A stretch of DNA of 64,000 bases from Coriaria nepalensis (GCA_027186245.1 CP114482.1:25687209-25751208), one strand, 5' to 3'; counted from the first letter of the stretch, positions 35,501-49,699 are shown. The notes: a model not told the origin generated them from the sequence alone. Translations and numbers: made by a program.

Positions 35501-36150
35501 TTGCAAGTTATGCACGAAAGTCGCGTTTTAAATGCAAAGAGCGAATTGGTTCGAAGTGCCTTGAAGCAATTTAATGATTGAAAAGACTGAGTGATATGCT
35601 TTTAATGCTAAAATAATGCATTGTTGTCCTCAATAGATTAATTACAAGTTATGTAAGAAAATAATGTTTGAAGGGCGAAAATAGAATTCGTTCGAATTAA
35701 TTTAGAATGATTTAATGACTAAAAGAGACTCAATGACATGACTTTAAGGTTAAACAAATGCATTGTTGCGTATAATAGATCGACTGCAAGTTATGCACGA
35801 AAGTCATGTTTAAATGCCGAATTTCATACGAAGTGATTTAGAATGATTTACTGACTAAAAGAGACGCAAAAATATGACTTGAAAGCTAAAAAATGCATTG
35901 TTGCCATCAGTAGATCAATTGCAAGTTATGCACGAAAGTCGCGTTTTAAATGCAAAAAGAGAATTGGTCCTAAGTGCCTTCAAACAATTTAATGATTGAA
36001 AAGACTGAGTGATATGCTTTTAATGCTAAAATTATGCAATGTTGTCTTCAATAGATTAATTACAAGTTATGTAAGAAAATAATGTTTGAAGGGCGAAAAT
36101 AGAATTCGTTCGAATTAATTTAGAATGATTTAATGACTAAAAGAGACTCA
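32600..36150. repeat. Three-trimer HOR, 1254-bp period
   Basis: The rare B variant aagagcgaattggttcgaag with ccttgaagc is at 32611, 33865 and 35119, each 1254 bp (3 x 418) apart, and once more at 35537, one unit later. The last copy marks a single-unit duplication at the right edge of the HOR. Units between the marked ones carry the catacgaagtg A variant or ggtttgaagtgcc B variants in a repeating order. Confidence 0.8.
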
Positions 36151-36988
36151 ATGACATGACTTTAAGGTTAAACAAATGCATTGTTGCCATCAATAGATCA
36201 ACTGCAAGTTACGCACAAAAGTCATGTTTAAAGGCCGAATTTCCTTCGAAGTGATTTAGAGTGATTTACCGACTAAAAGAGACGCAAAAATATGACTTGA
36301 ACGCTAAAAAATGCATAGTTGCCATCAATAGAGCAATTGCAAGTTATGCGGGAAAGTCGCGTTTTAAATGCAAAAAGAGAATTGGTTTGAAGTGCCTTCA
36401 AACAATTTAATGATTGAAAAGACTGAGTGATATGCTTTTAATGCTAAAATAATGCATTGTTGTCTTCAATAGATTAATTACAAGTTATGTAAGAAAATAA
36501 TGTTTGAAGGGCGAAAATAGAATTCGTTCGAATTAATTTAGAATGATTTAATGACTAAAAGAGACTCAATGACATGACTTTAAGGCTAAACAAATGCATT
36601 GTTGCCTTCAATAGATCAACTGCAAGTTACGCACGAAAGTCATGTTTAAAGGCCGAATTTCGTTCGAAGTGATTTAGAATGATTTACTGACTAAAAGAGA
36701 CTCAAAAATATGACTTAAACGCTAAAAAATGCATAGTTGCAATCAGTAGATCAATTGCAAGTTATGCACGAAAGTTGCGTTTTAAATGCAAAAAGAGAAT
36801 TGGTCCTAAGTGCCTTCAAACAATTTAATGATTGAAAAGACTGAGTGATATGCTTTTAATGCTAAAATTATGCATTGTTGTCTTCAATAGATTAATCACA
36901 AGTTATGTAAGAAAATAATGTTTGAAGGGCGAAAATAGAATTCGTTCGAATTAATTTAGAATGATTTAATGACTAAAAGAGACTCAAT

Positions 36989-39900
36989 GACATGACTTTA
37001 AGGTTAAACAAATGCATTGTTGCCTATAATAGATCGACTGCAAGTTATGCACGAAAGTCATGTTTAAATGCCGAATTTCATACAAAGTGATTTAGAATGA
37101 TTTACTGACTAAAAGAGACGCAAAAATATGACTTGAACGCTAAAAAATGCATAGTTGCAATCAGTAGATCAATTGCAAGTTATGCACGAAAGTCGCGTTT
37201 TAAATGTAAAACGAGAATTGGTCCTAAGTGCCTTCAAACAATTTAATGATTGAAAAGACTGAGTGATATGCTTTTAATGCTAAAATAATGCACTGTTGTC
37301 TTCCATAGATTAATTACAAGTTATGTACGAAAATAATGTTTGAAGGGCGAAAATAGAATTCGTTCGAAATAATTTAGAATGATTTAATGACTAGAAGAGA
37401 CTCAGTGACATGACTTTAAGGCTAAACAAATGCATTGTTGCCTTCAATAGATCAACTGTAAGTTATGCACGAAAGTCATGTTTAATTGCCGAATTTCATA
37501 CGAAGTGATTAAGAATGATTTACTGACTAAAAGAGACGCAAAAATATGACTTGAACGCTAAAAAATGCATAGTTGCCATCAATAGATCAATTGCAAGTTA
37601 TGCACGAAAGTCGCGTTTTAAATGCAAAAAGAGAATTGGTTTGAAGTGCCTTCAAACAATTTAATGATTGAAAAGACTGAGTGATATGCTTTTAATGCTA
37701 AAATAATGCATTGTTGTCTTCAATAGATTAATTACAAGTTATGTACGAAAATAATGTTTGAAGGGCGAAAATAGAATTCGTTCGAAATAATTTAGAATGA
37801 TTTAATGACTAGAAGAGACTCAGTGACATGACTTTAAGGCTAAACAAATGCATTGTTGCCTTCAATAGATCAACTGCAAGTTATGCACGAAAGTCATGTT
37901 TAATTGCCGAATTTCATACGAAGTGATTAAGAATGATTTACTGACTAAAAGAGACGCAAAAATATGACTTGAACGCTAAAAAATGCATAGTTGCCATCAA
38001 TAGATCAATTGCAAGTTATGCACGAAAGTCGCGTTTTAAATGCAAAAAGAGAATTGGTTCGAAGTGCCTTCAAACAATTTAATGATTGAAAAGACTGAGT
38101 GATATGCTTTTAATGCTAAAATAATGCATTGTTGTCTTCAATAGATTAATTACAAGTTATGTAAGAAAATAATGTTTGAAGGGCGAAAATAGAATTCGTT
38201 CGAATTAATTTAGAATGATTTAATGACTAGAAGAGACTCAGTGACATGACTTTAAGGCTAAACAAATGCATTGTTGCCTTCAATAGATCAACTGCAAGTT
38301 ATGCACGAAAGTCATGTTTAATTGCCGAATTTCATACGAAGTGATTAAGAATGATTTACTGACTAAAAGAGACGCAAAAATATGACTTGAACGCTAAAAA
38401 ATGCATAGTTGCCATCAATAGATCAATTGCAAGTTATGCGGGAAAGTCGCGTTTCAAATGCAAAAAGAGAATTGGTTTGAAGTGCCTTCAAACAATTTAA
38501 TGATTGAAAAGACTGAGTGATATGCTTTTAATGCTAAAATAATGCATTGTTGTCTTCAATAGATTAATTACAAGTTATGTAAGAAAATAATGATTGAAGG
38601 GCGAAAATAGAATTCGTTCGAATTAATTTAGAATCATTTAATGACTAAAAGAGACTCAGTGACATGACTTTAAGGCTAAACAAATGCATTGTTGCCTATA
38701 ATAGATCAACTGCAAGTTACGCACGAAAGTCATGTTTAAAGGCCGAATTTCGTTCGAAGTGATTTAGAATGATTTACTGACTAAAAGAGACCCAAAAATA
38801 TGACTTGAACGCTAAAAAATGCATAGTTGCAATCAGTAGATCAATTGCAAGTTATGCACGAAAGTCGCGTTTTAAATGTAAAACGAGAATTGGTCCTAAG
38901 TGCCTTCAAACAATTTAATGATTGAAAAGACTGAGTGATATGCTTTTAATGCTAAAATAATGCACTGTTGTCTTCCATAGATTAATTACAAGTTATGTAC
39001 GAAAATAATGTTTGAAGGGCGAAAATAGAATTCGTTCGAAATAATTTAGAATGATTTAATGACTAGAAGAGACTCAGTGACATGACTTTAAGGCTAAACA
39101 AATGCATTGTTGCCTTCAATAGATCAACTGCAAGTTATGCACGAAAGTCATGTTTAATTGCCGAATTTCATACGAAGTGATTAAGAATGATTTACTGACT
39201 AAAAGAGACGCAAAAATATGACTTGAACGCTAAAAAATGCATAGTTGCCATCAATAGATCAATTGCAAGTTATGCACGAAAGTCGCGTTTTAAATGCAAA
39301 AAGAGAATTGGTTCGAAGTGCCTTCAAACAATTTAATGATTGAAAAGACTGAGTGATATGCTTTTAATGCTAAAATAATGCATTGTTGTCTTCAATAGAT
39401 TAATTACAAGTTATGTAAGAAAATAATGTTTGAAGGGCGAAAATAGAATTCGTTCGAATTAATTTAGAATGATTTAATGACTAGAAGAGACTCAGTGACA
39501 TGACTTTAAGGCTAAACAAATGCATTGTTGCCTTCAATAGATCAACTGCAAGTTATGCACGAAAGTCATGTTTAATTGCCGAATTTCATACGAAGTGATT
39601 AAGAATGATTTACTGACTAAAAGAGACGCAAAAATATGACTTGAACGCTAAAAAATGCATAGTTGCCATCAATAGATCAATTGCAAGTTATGCACGAAAG
39701 TCGCGTTTTAAATGCAAAAAGAGAATTGGTTCGAAGTGCCTTCAAACAATTTAATGATTGAAAAGACTGAGTGATATGCTTTTAATGCTAAAATAATGCA
39801 TTGTTGTCTTCAATAGATTAATTACAAGTTATGTAAGAAAATAATGATTGAAGGGCGAAAATAGAATTCGTTCGAATTAATTTAGAATCATTTAATGACT

Positions 39901-40334
39901 AAAAGAGACTCAGTGACATGACTTTAAGGCTAAACAAATGCATTGTTGCCTATAATAGATCAACTGCAAGTTACGCACGAAAGTCATGTTTAAAGGCCGA
40001 ATTTCGTTCGAAGTGATTTAGAATGATTTACTGACTAAAAGAGACGCAAAAATATGACTTGAACGCTAAAAAATGCATAGTTGCCATCAATAGATCAATT
40101 GCAAGTTATGCACGAAAGTCGCGTTTCAAATGTAAAAAGAGAATTGGTTTGAAGTGCCTTCAAACAATTTAATGATTGAAAAGACTGAGTGATATGCTTT
40201 TTAATGCTAAAATAATGCATTGTTGTCTTCAATAGATTAATTACAAGTTATGTAAGAAAATAATGATTGAAGGGCGAAAATAGAATTCGTTCGAATTAAT
40301 TTAGAATGATTTAATGACTAAAAGAGACTCAATG
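36989..40334. repeat. Overlapping three- and four-unit duplications
   Basis: The C variant atgtacgaaaat is at 37323 and 37741 (one unit apart) and at 38995 (four units, 1672 bp, from the first). The B variant taaatgtaaaacgag is at 37201 and 38873, also 1672 bp apart. The C variant tgattgaagg with gaatcattta is at 38591 and 39845, 1254 bp (three units) apart. The A variant gtttaattgcc with gtgattaagaa occurs in most of these units. The block is a patchwork of three- and four-unit copies. Confidence 0.78.
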
Positions 40335-42841
40335 ACATGACGTTAAGGTTAAACAAATGCATTGTTGCCTTCAATAGATCAACTGCAAGTTACGAACGAA
40401 AGTCATGTTCAAAGGCCGAATTTCATTCGATGTGATTTAGAATGATTTACTGACTAAAAGAGACGCAAAAATATGACTTAAACGCTAAAAAATGCATAGT
40501 TGCAATTAGTAGATCAATTGCAAGTTATGCACGAAAGTTGCATTTTAAATGCAAAAAGAGAATTGGTCCTAAGTGCCTTCAAACAATTTAATGATTGAAA
40601 AGACTGAGTGATATGCTTTTAATGCTAAAATTATGCATTGTTGTCTTCAATAGATTAATCACAAGTTATGTAAGAAAATAATGTTTGAAGGGCGAAAATA
40701 GAATTCGTTCGAATTAATTTAGAATGATTTAATGACTAAAAGAGACTCAATGACATGACTTTAAGGTTAAACAAATGCATTGTTGCCTATAATAGATCGA
40801 CTGCAAGTTATGCACGAAAGTCATGTTTAAATGCCGAATTTCATACAAAGTGATTTAGAATGATTTACTGACTAAAAGAGACGCAAAAATATGACTTGAA
40901 CGCTAAAAAATGCATAGTTGCAATCAGTAGATGAATTGCAAGTTATGCACGAAAGTCGCGTTTTAAATGTAAAACGAGAATTGGTCCTAAGTGCCTTCAA
41001 ACAATTTAATGATTGAAAAGACTGAGTGATATGCTTTTAATGCTAAAATAATGCACTGTTGTCTTCCATAGATTAATTACAAGTTATGTACGAAAATAAT
41101 GTTTGAAGGGCGAAAATAGAATTCGTTCGAAATAATTTAGAATGATTTAATGACTAGAAGAGACTCAATGACATGACTTTAAGGTTAAACAAATGCATTG
41201 TTGCCATCAATAGATCAACTGCAAGTTACGCACAAAAGTCATGTTTAAAGGCCGAATTTCCGTCGAAGTGATTTAGAGTGATTTACCGACTAAAAGAGAC
41301 GCAAAAATATGACATGAACGCTAAAAAATGCATAGTTGCCATCAATAGATCAATTGCAAGTTATGCGGGAAAGTTGCGTTTTAAATGCAAAAAGAGAATT
41401 GGTTTGAAGTGCCTTCAAACAATTTAATGATTGAAAAGACTGAGTGATATGCTTTTAATGCTAAAATAATGCATTGTTGTCTTCAATAGATTAATTACAA
41501 GTTATGTAAGAAAATAATGTTTGAAGGGCGAAAATAGAATTCGTTCGAATTAATTTAGAATGATTTAATGACTAAAAGAGACTCAATGACATGACTTTAA
41601 GGTTAAACAAATGCATTGTTGCTTATAATAGATCGACTGCAAGTTATGCACGAAAGTCATGTTTAAATGCTGAATTTCATACGAAGTGATTTAGAATGAT
41701 TTACTGACTAAAAGAGACGCAAAAATATGACTTGAACGCTAAAAAATGCATAGTTGCAATCAGTAGATCAATTGCAAGTTATGCACGAAAGTCGCGTTTT
41801 AAATGCAAAAAGAGAATTGGTCCTAAGTGCCTTCAAACAATTTAATGATTGAAAAGACTGAGTGATATGCTTTTAACGCTAAAATTATGCATTGTTGTCT
41901 TCAATAGATTAATTACAAGTTATGTAAGAAAATAATGTTTGAAGGGCGAAAATAGAATTCGTTCGAATTAATTTAGAATGATTTAATGACTAAAAGAGAC
42001 TCAATGACATGACTTTAAGGTTAAACAAATGCATTGTTGCCATCAATAGATCAACTGCAAGTTACGCACGAAAGTCATGTTGAAAGGCCGAATTTCGTTC
42101 AAAGTGATTTAGAGTGATTTACCGACTAAAAGAGACGCAAAAATATGACTTGAACGCTAAAAAATGCATAGTTGCCATCAATAGATCAATTGCAAGTTAT
42201 GCACGAAAGTCGCGTTTTAAATGCAAAACGAGAATTGGTCCTAAGTGCCTTCAAACAATTTAATGATTGAAAAGACTGAGTGATATGCTTTTAATGCTAA
42301 AATAATGCACTGTTGTCTTCCATAGATTAATTACAAGTTATGTAAGAAAATAATGTTTGAAGGGCGAAAATAGAATTCGTTCGAAATAATTTAGAATGAT
42401 TTAATGACTAGAAGAGACTCAATGACATGACTTTAAGGCTAAACAAATGCATTGTTGCCTTCAATAGATCAACTGCAAGTTACGCACGAAAGTCATATTT
42501 AAAGGCCGAATTTCGTTCGAAGTCATTTAGAATGATTTACTGACTAAAAGAGACTCAAAAATATGACTTGAACGCTAAAAAATGCATAGTTGCAATCAGT
42601 AGATCAATTGCAAGTTATGCACGAAAGTTCCGTTTTAAATGCAAAAAGAGAATTGGTCCTAAGTGCCTTCAAACAATTTAATGATTGAAAAGACTGAGTG
42701 ATATGCTTTTAATGCTAAAATTATGCATTGTTGTCTTCAATAGATTAATCACAAGTTATGTAAGAAAATAATGTTTGAAGGGCGAAAATAGAATTCGTTC
42801 GAATTAATTTAGAATGATTTAATGACTAAAAGAGACTCAAT

Positions 42842-44931
42842 GACATGACTTTAAGGTTAAACAAATGCATTGTTGCCTATAATAGATCGACTGCAAGTTA
42901 TGCACGAAAGTCATGTTTAAATGCCGAATTTCATACAAAGTGATTTAGAATGATTTACTGACTAAAAGAGACGCAAAAATATGACTTGAACGCTAAAAAA
43001 TGCATAGTTGCAATCAGTAGATCAATTGCAAGTTATGCACGAAAGTCGCGTTTTAAATGCAAAAAGAGAATTGGTCCTAAGTGCCTTCAAACAATTTAAT
43101 GATTGAAAAGACTGAGTGATATGCTTTTAATGCTAAAATTATGCATTGTTGTCTTCAATAGTTTAATTACAAGTTATGTAAGAAAATAATGTTTGAAGGG
43201 CGAAAATAGAATTCGTTCGAATTAATTTAGAATGATTTAATGACTAAGAGAGACTCAATGACATGACTTTAAGGTTAAACAAATGCATTGTTGCCATCAA
43301 TAGATCAACTGCAAGTTACGCACAAAAGTCATGTTTAAAGGCCGAATTTCCTTCGAAGTGATTTAGAGAGATTTACCGACTAAAAGAGACGCAAAAATAT
43401 GACTTGAACGCTAAAAAATGCATAGTTGCCATCAATAGATCAATTGCAAGTTATGCGGGAAAGTCGCGTTTTAAATGCAAAAAGAGAATTGGTTTGAAGT
43501 GCCTTCAAACAATTTAATGATTGAAAAGACTGAGTGATATGCTTTTAATGCTAAAATAATGCATTGTTGTCTTCAATAGATTAATTACAAGTTGTGTAAG
43601 AAAATAATGTTTGAAGGGCGAAAATAGAATTCGTTCGAATTAATTTAGAATGATTTAATGACTAAAAGAGACTCAATGACATGACTTTAAGGTTAAACAA
43701 ATGCATTGTTGCTTATAATAGATCGACTGCAAGTTATGCACGAAAGTCATGTTTAAATGCTGAATTTCATACGAAGTGATTTAGAATGATTTACTGACTA
43801 AAAGAGACGCAAAAATATGACTTGAACGCTAAAAAATGCATAGTTGCAATCAGTAGATCAATTGCAAGTTATGCACGAAAGTCGCGTTTTAAATGCAAAA
43901 AGAGAATTGGTCCTAAGTGCCTTCAAACAATTTAATGATTGAAAAGACTGAGTGATATGCTTTTAACGCTAAAATTATGCATTGTTGTCTTCAATAGATT
44001 AATTACAAGTTATGTAAGAAAATAATGTTTGAAGGGCGAAAATAGAATTCGTTCGAATTAATTTAGAATGATTTAATGACTAAGAGAGACTCAATGACAT
44101 GACTTTAAGGTTAAACAAATGCATTGTTGCCATCAATAGATCAACTGCAAGTTACGCACAAAAGTCATGTTTAAAGGCCGAATTTCCTTCGAAGTGATTT
44201 AGAGAGATTTACCGACTAAAAGAGACGCAAAAATATGACTTGAACGCTAAAAAATGCATAGTTGCCATCAATAGATCAATTGCAAGTTATGCGGGAAAGT
44301 CGCGTTTTAAATGCAAAAAGAGAATTGGTTTGAAGTGCCTTCAAACAATTTAATGATTGAAAAGACTGAGTGATATGCTTTTAATGCTAAAATAATGCAT
44401 TGTTGTCTTCAATAGATTAATTACAAGTTGTGTAAGAAAATAATGTTTGAAGGGCGAAAATAGAATTCGTTCGAATTAATTTAGAATGATTTAATGACTA
44501 AAAGAGACTCAATGACATGACTTTAAGGTTAAACAAATGCATTGTTGCTTATAATAGATCGACTGCAAGTTATGCACGAAAGTCATGTTTAAATGCTGAA
44601 TTTCATACGAAGTGATTTAGAATGATTTACTGACTAAAAGAGACGCAAAAATATGACTTGAACGCTAAAAAATGCATAGTTGCAATCAGTAGATCAATTG
44701 CAAGTTATGCACGAAAGTCGCGTTTTAAATGCAAAAAGAGAATTGGTCCTAAGTGCCTTCAAACAATTTAATGATTGAAAAGACTGAGTGATATGCTTTT
44801 AATGCTAAAATAATGCATTGTTGTCTTCAATATATTAATTACATGGTATGTAAGAAAATAATGTTTGAAGGGCGAAAATAGAATTCGTTCGAATTAATTT
44901 AGAATGATTTAATGACTAAAAGAGACTCAAT
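42842..44931. repeat. Two-trimer HOR, 836-bp period
   Basis: Rare variants recur 836 bp (2 x 418) apart. The C end tgactaagagag is at 43241 and 44077, and gttgtgtaag is at 43591 and 44427. The A variant gagagatttaccg and the pair of cataca/catacg A variants alternate in step. This six-monomer HOR is the shortest multi-trimer period in the window. Confidence 0.82.
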
Positions 44932-45099
44932 GACATGACTTTAGGGTTAAACAAATGCATTGTTGCCTTCAATAGATCAACTGCAAGTTACGCACGAAAG
45001 TCATGTTGAAAGGCCGAATTTCGTTCGAAGTGATTTAGAGTGATTTACCGACTAAAAGAGACGCAAAAATATGACTTGAACGCTAAAAAATGCATAGTT

Positions 45100-47930
45100 G
45101 CCATCAATAAATCAATTGCAAGTTATGCACGAAAGTCGCGTTTCAAATGTAAAAAGAGAATTGGTTTGAAGTGCCTTCAAACAATTTAATGATTGAAAAG
45201 ACTGAGTGATATGCTTTTTAATGCTAAAATAATGCATTGTTGTCTTCAATAGATTAATTACAAGTTATGTAAGAAAATAATGATTGAAGGGCGAAAATAG
45301 AATTCGTTCGAATTAATTTAGAATGATTTAATGACTAAAAGAGACTCAATGACATGACGTTAAGGTTAAACAAATGCATTGTTGCCTTCAATAGATCAAC
45401 TGCAAGTTACGAACGAAAGTCATGTTCAAAGGCCGAATTTCATTCGATGTGATTTAGAATGATTTACTGACTAAAAGAGACGCAAAAATATGACTTGAAC
45501 GCTAAAAAATGCATAGTTGCCATCAATAGATCAATTGCAAGTTATGCGGGAAAGTCGCGTTTCAAATGCAAAAAGAGAATTGGTTTGAAGTGCCTTCAAA
45601 CAATTTAATGATTGAAAAGACTGAGTGATATGCTTTTTAATGCTAAAATAATGCATTGTTGTCTTCAATAGATTAATTACAAGTTATGTAAGAAAATAAT
45701 GATTGAAGGGCGAAAATAGAATTCGTTCGAATTAATTTAGAATCATTTAATGACTAAAAGAGACTCAGTGACATGACTTTAAGGCTAAACAAATGCATTG
45801 TTGCCTATAATAGATCAACTGCAAGTTACGCACGAAAGTCATGTTTAAAGGCCGAATTTCGTTCGAAGTGATTTAGAATGATTTACTGACTAAAAGAGAC
45901 GCAAAAATATGACTTGAACGCTAAAAAATGCATAGTTGCCATCAATAGATCAATTGCAAGTTATGCACGAAAGTCGCGTTTCAAATGCAAAAAGAGAATT
46001 GGTTTGAAGTGCCTTCAAACAATTTAATGATTGAAAAGACTGAGTGATATGCTTTTTAATGCTAAAATAATGCATTGTTGTCTTCAATAGATTAATTACA
46101 GGTTATGTAAGAAAATAATGTTCGAAGGGCGAAAATAGAATTCGTTCGAGTTAATTTAGAATGATTTAATGACTAAAAGAGACTCAGTGACATGACTTTA
46201 AGGCTAAACAAATGCATTGTTGCCTATAATAGATCAACTGCAAGTTACGCACGAAAGTCATGTTTAAAGGCCGAAATTTCGTTCGAAGTGATTTAGAATG
46301 ATTTACTGACTAAAAGAGACGCAAAAATATGTCTTGAACGCTAAAAAATGCATACTTGCCATCGATAGATCAATTGCAAGTTATGCGGGAAAGTCGCGTT
46401 TTAAATGCAAAAAGAGAATTGGTTTGAAGTGCCTTCAAACAATTTAATGATTGAAAAGACTGAGTGATATGCTTTTTAATGCTAAAATAATGCACTGTTG
46501 TCTTCAATAGATTAATTACAAGTTATGTAAGAAAATAATGTTTGAAGGGGGAAAATAGAATTCGTTCGAATTAATTTAGAATGATTTAATGACTAAAAGA
46601 GACTCAGTGACATGACTTTAAGGTTAAACAAATGCATTGTTGCCTATAATAGATCGACTGCAAGTTATGCACGAAAGTCATGTTTAAATGCCGAATTTCA
46701 TACGAAGTGATTTAGAATGATTTACTGAATAAAAGAGACGCAAAAATATGACTTGAACGCAAAAAAATGCATAGTTGCAATCAGTAGATCAATTGCAAGT
46801 TATGCACGAAAGTCGCGTTTTAAATGCAAAAAGAGAATTGGTTCGAAGTGCCTTCAAGCAATTTAATGATTGAAAAGACTGAGTGATATGCTTCTAATGC
46901 TAAAATAATGCATTGTTGTTTTCAATAGATTAATTACAAGTTATGTAAGAAAATAATGTTTGAAGGGCGAAAATAGAATTCGTTCGAATTAATTTAGAAT
47001 GATTTAATGACTAAAAGAGACTCAGTGACATGACTTGAAGGCTAAACAAATGCATTGTTGCCTATAATAGATCAACTGCAAGATACGCACGAAAGTCATG
47101 TTTAAAGGCCGAAATTTCGTTCGAAGTGATTTAGAATGATTTACTGACTAAAAGAGACGCAAAAATATGACTTGAACGCTAAAAAATGCATAGTTGCCAT
47201 CAATAGATCAATTGCAAGTTATGCGGGAAAGTCGCGTTTTAAATGCAAAAAAGAGAATTGGTTTGAAGTGCCTTCAAACAATTTAATGATCGAAAAGACT
47301 GAGTGATATGCTTTTTAATGCCAAAATAATGCACTCTTGTCTTCAATAGATTAATTACAAGTTATGTAAGAAAATAATGTTTGAAGGGGGAAAATAGGAT
47401 TCGTTCGAATTAATTTAGAATGATTTAATGACTAAAAGAGACTCAATGACATGACTTTAAGGTTAAACAAATGCATTGTTGCCTATAATAGATCGACTGC
47501 AAGTTATGCACGAGGTCATGTTTAAATGCCGAATTTCATACGAAGTGATTAAGAATGATTTACTGACTAAAAGAGACGCAAAAATATGACTTGAACGCTA
47601 AAAAACGCATAGTTGCAATCAGTAGATCAATTGCTAGTTATGCACGAAAGTCGCGTTTTAAATGCAAAAAGAGAATTCGTCCTAAGTGCCTTCAAACAAT
47701 TTAATGATTGAAAAGACTGAGTGATATGCTTTTAATGCTAAAATAATGCATTGTTGTCTTCAATATATTAATTACATGGTATGTAAGAAAATAATGTTTG
47801 AAGGGCGAAAATAGAATTCGTTCGAATTAATTTAGAATGATTTAATGACTAAAAGAGACTCAATGACATGACTTTAGGGTTAAACAAATGCATTGTTGCC
47901 TTCAATAGATCAACTGCAAGTTACGCACGA
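45100..47930. repeat. Left copy of a segment repeated 6.7 kb away
   Basis: This segment matches about 51,800-54,630. Paired markers are the gacatgacgttaagg unit start at 45351 and 52052, gtcttgaacg with catcgatag at 46331 and 53032, cgaggtcatg at 47511 and 54211, and tatattaattacatgg at 47764 and 54464. Spacing is 6700-6701 bp, or 16 units. The match ends near 47.93/54.63 kb, where catgttgaaagg in this copy faces catgtttaaagg in the other. Confidence 0.88.
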
Positions 47931-48282
47931 AAGTCATGTTGAAAGGCCGAATTTCGTTCGAAGTGATTTAGAGTGATTTACCGACTAAAAGAGACGCAAA
48001 AATATGACTTGAACGCTAAAAAATGCATAGTTGCCATCAATAGATCAATTGCAAGTTATGCACGAAAGTCGCGTTTTAAATGCAAAAAGAGAATTGGTTC
48101 GAAGTGCCTTCAAACAATTTAATGATTGAAAAGACTGAGTGATATGCTTTTAATGCTAAAATAATGCACTGTTGTCTTCCATAGATTAATTACAAGTTAT
48201 GTAAGAAAATAATGTTTGAAGGGCGAAAATAGAATTCGTTCGAAATAATTTAGAATGATTTAATGACTAGAAGAGACTCAAT

Positions 48283-49536
48283 GACATGACTTTAAGGCTA
48301 AACAAATGCATTGTTGCCTTCAATAGATCAACTGCAAGTTACGCACGAAAGTCATGTTTAAAGGCCGAATTTCGTTCGAAGTGATTTAGAATGATTTACT
48401 GACTAAAAGAGACTCAAAAATATGACTTGAACGCTAAAAAATGCATAGTTGCAATCAGTAGATCAATTGCAAGTTATGCACGAAAGTTGCGTTTTAAATG
48501 CAAAAAGAGAATTGGTCCTAAGTGCCTTCAAACAATTTAATGATTGAAAAGACTGAGTGATATGCTTTTAATGCTAAAATTATGCATTGTTGTCTTCAAT
48601 AGATTAATCACAAGTTATGTAAGAAAATAATGTTTGAAGGGCGAAAATAGAATTCGTTCGAATTAATTTAGAATGATTTAATGACTAAAAGAGACTCAAT
48701 GACATGACTTTAAGGTTAAACAAATGCATTGTTGCCTATAATAGATCGACTGCAAGTTATGCACGAAAGTCATGTTTAAATGCCGAATTTCATACAAAGT
48801 GATTTAGAATGATTTACTGACTAAAAGAGACGCAAAAATATGACTTGAACGCTAAAAAATGCATAGTTGCAATCAGTAGATCAATTGCAAGTTATGCACG
48901 AAAGTCGCGTTTTAAATGTAAAACGAGAATTGGTCCTAAGTGCCTTCAAACAATTTAATGATTGAAAAGACTGAGTGATATGCTTTTAATGCTAAAATAA
49001 TGCACTGTTGTCTTCCATAGATTAATTACAAGTTATGTACGAAAATAATGTTTGAAGGGCGAAAATAGAATTCGTTCGAAATAATTTAGAATGATTTAAT
49101 GACTAGAAGAGACTCAGTGACATGACTTTAAGGCTAAACAAATGCATTGTTGCCTTCAATAGATCAACTGCAAGTTATGCACGAAAGTCATGTTTAATTG
49201 CCGAATTTCATACGAAGTCATTAAGAATGATTTACTGACTAAAAGAGACGCAAAAATATGACTTGAACGCTAAAAAATGCATAGTTGCCATCAATAGATC
49301 AATTGCAAGTTATGCACGAAAGTCGCGTTTTAAATGCAAAAAGAGAATTGGTTCGAAGTGCCTTCAAACAATTTAATGATTGAAAAGACTGAGTGATATG
49401 CTTTTAATGCTAAAATAATGCACTGTTGTCTTCCATAGATTAATTACAAGTTATGTAAGAAAATAATGTTTGAAGGGCGAAAATAGAATTCGTTCGAATT
49501 AATTTAGAATGATTTAATGACTAAAAGAGACTCAAT
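48283..49536. repeat. Island of three 418-bp trimers inside 419-type sequence
   Basis: The units starting at 48283, 48701 and 49119 are all 418 bp and carry the 418-domain variants: ggtcctaagtgcc, caatcagtag, taaatgtaaaacgag at 48913, and atgtacgaaaat. They resemble units from 36.6-43.3 kb and lie between the two copies of the 6.7-kb-spaced duplication. A block transposed within the array by unequal exchange would explain this. Confidence 0.78.
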
Positions 49537-49699
49537 GACATGACTTTAAGGTTAAACAAATGCATTGTTGCCTTCAATAGATCAACTGCAAGTTACGAAC
49601 GAAAGTCATGTTCAAAGGCCGAATGTCATTCGAAGTGATTTAGAATGATTTACTGACTAAAAGAGACGCAAAAATATGACTTGAACGCTAAAAAATGCA

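Larger units (their letters stand above)
29882..44931. repeat. 418-bp domain: 36 trimers with a one-base loss in C
   Basis: Of 36 units, 34 are 418 bp; those starting at 31554 and 39915 are 419. The base lost is one T at the start of C (gcttttaatgct for gctttttaatgct); in the unit at 31973 the different loss ctttttatgct has the same effect. The domain carries linked variants: gatcgactgcaagttatgc and catacgaagtg in A, ggtcctaagtgcc and caatcagtagatc in B, and aaaattatgcattg in C. The linked set suggests that a founder 418-bp unit was amplified to about 15 kb. Two- and three-unit HORs lie inside. Confidence 0.92.

Noticed and set aside
29882..44931. A separate satellite family for the 418-bp units
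   Set aside because: Monomer order, boxes and most positions match the 419-bp units. The difference is one T in C plus a set of point variants, so this is a subfamily of the same array.
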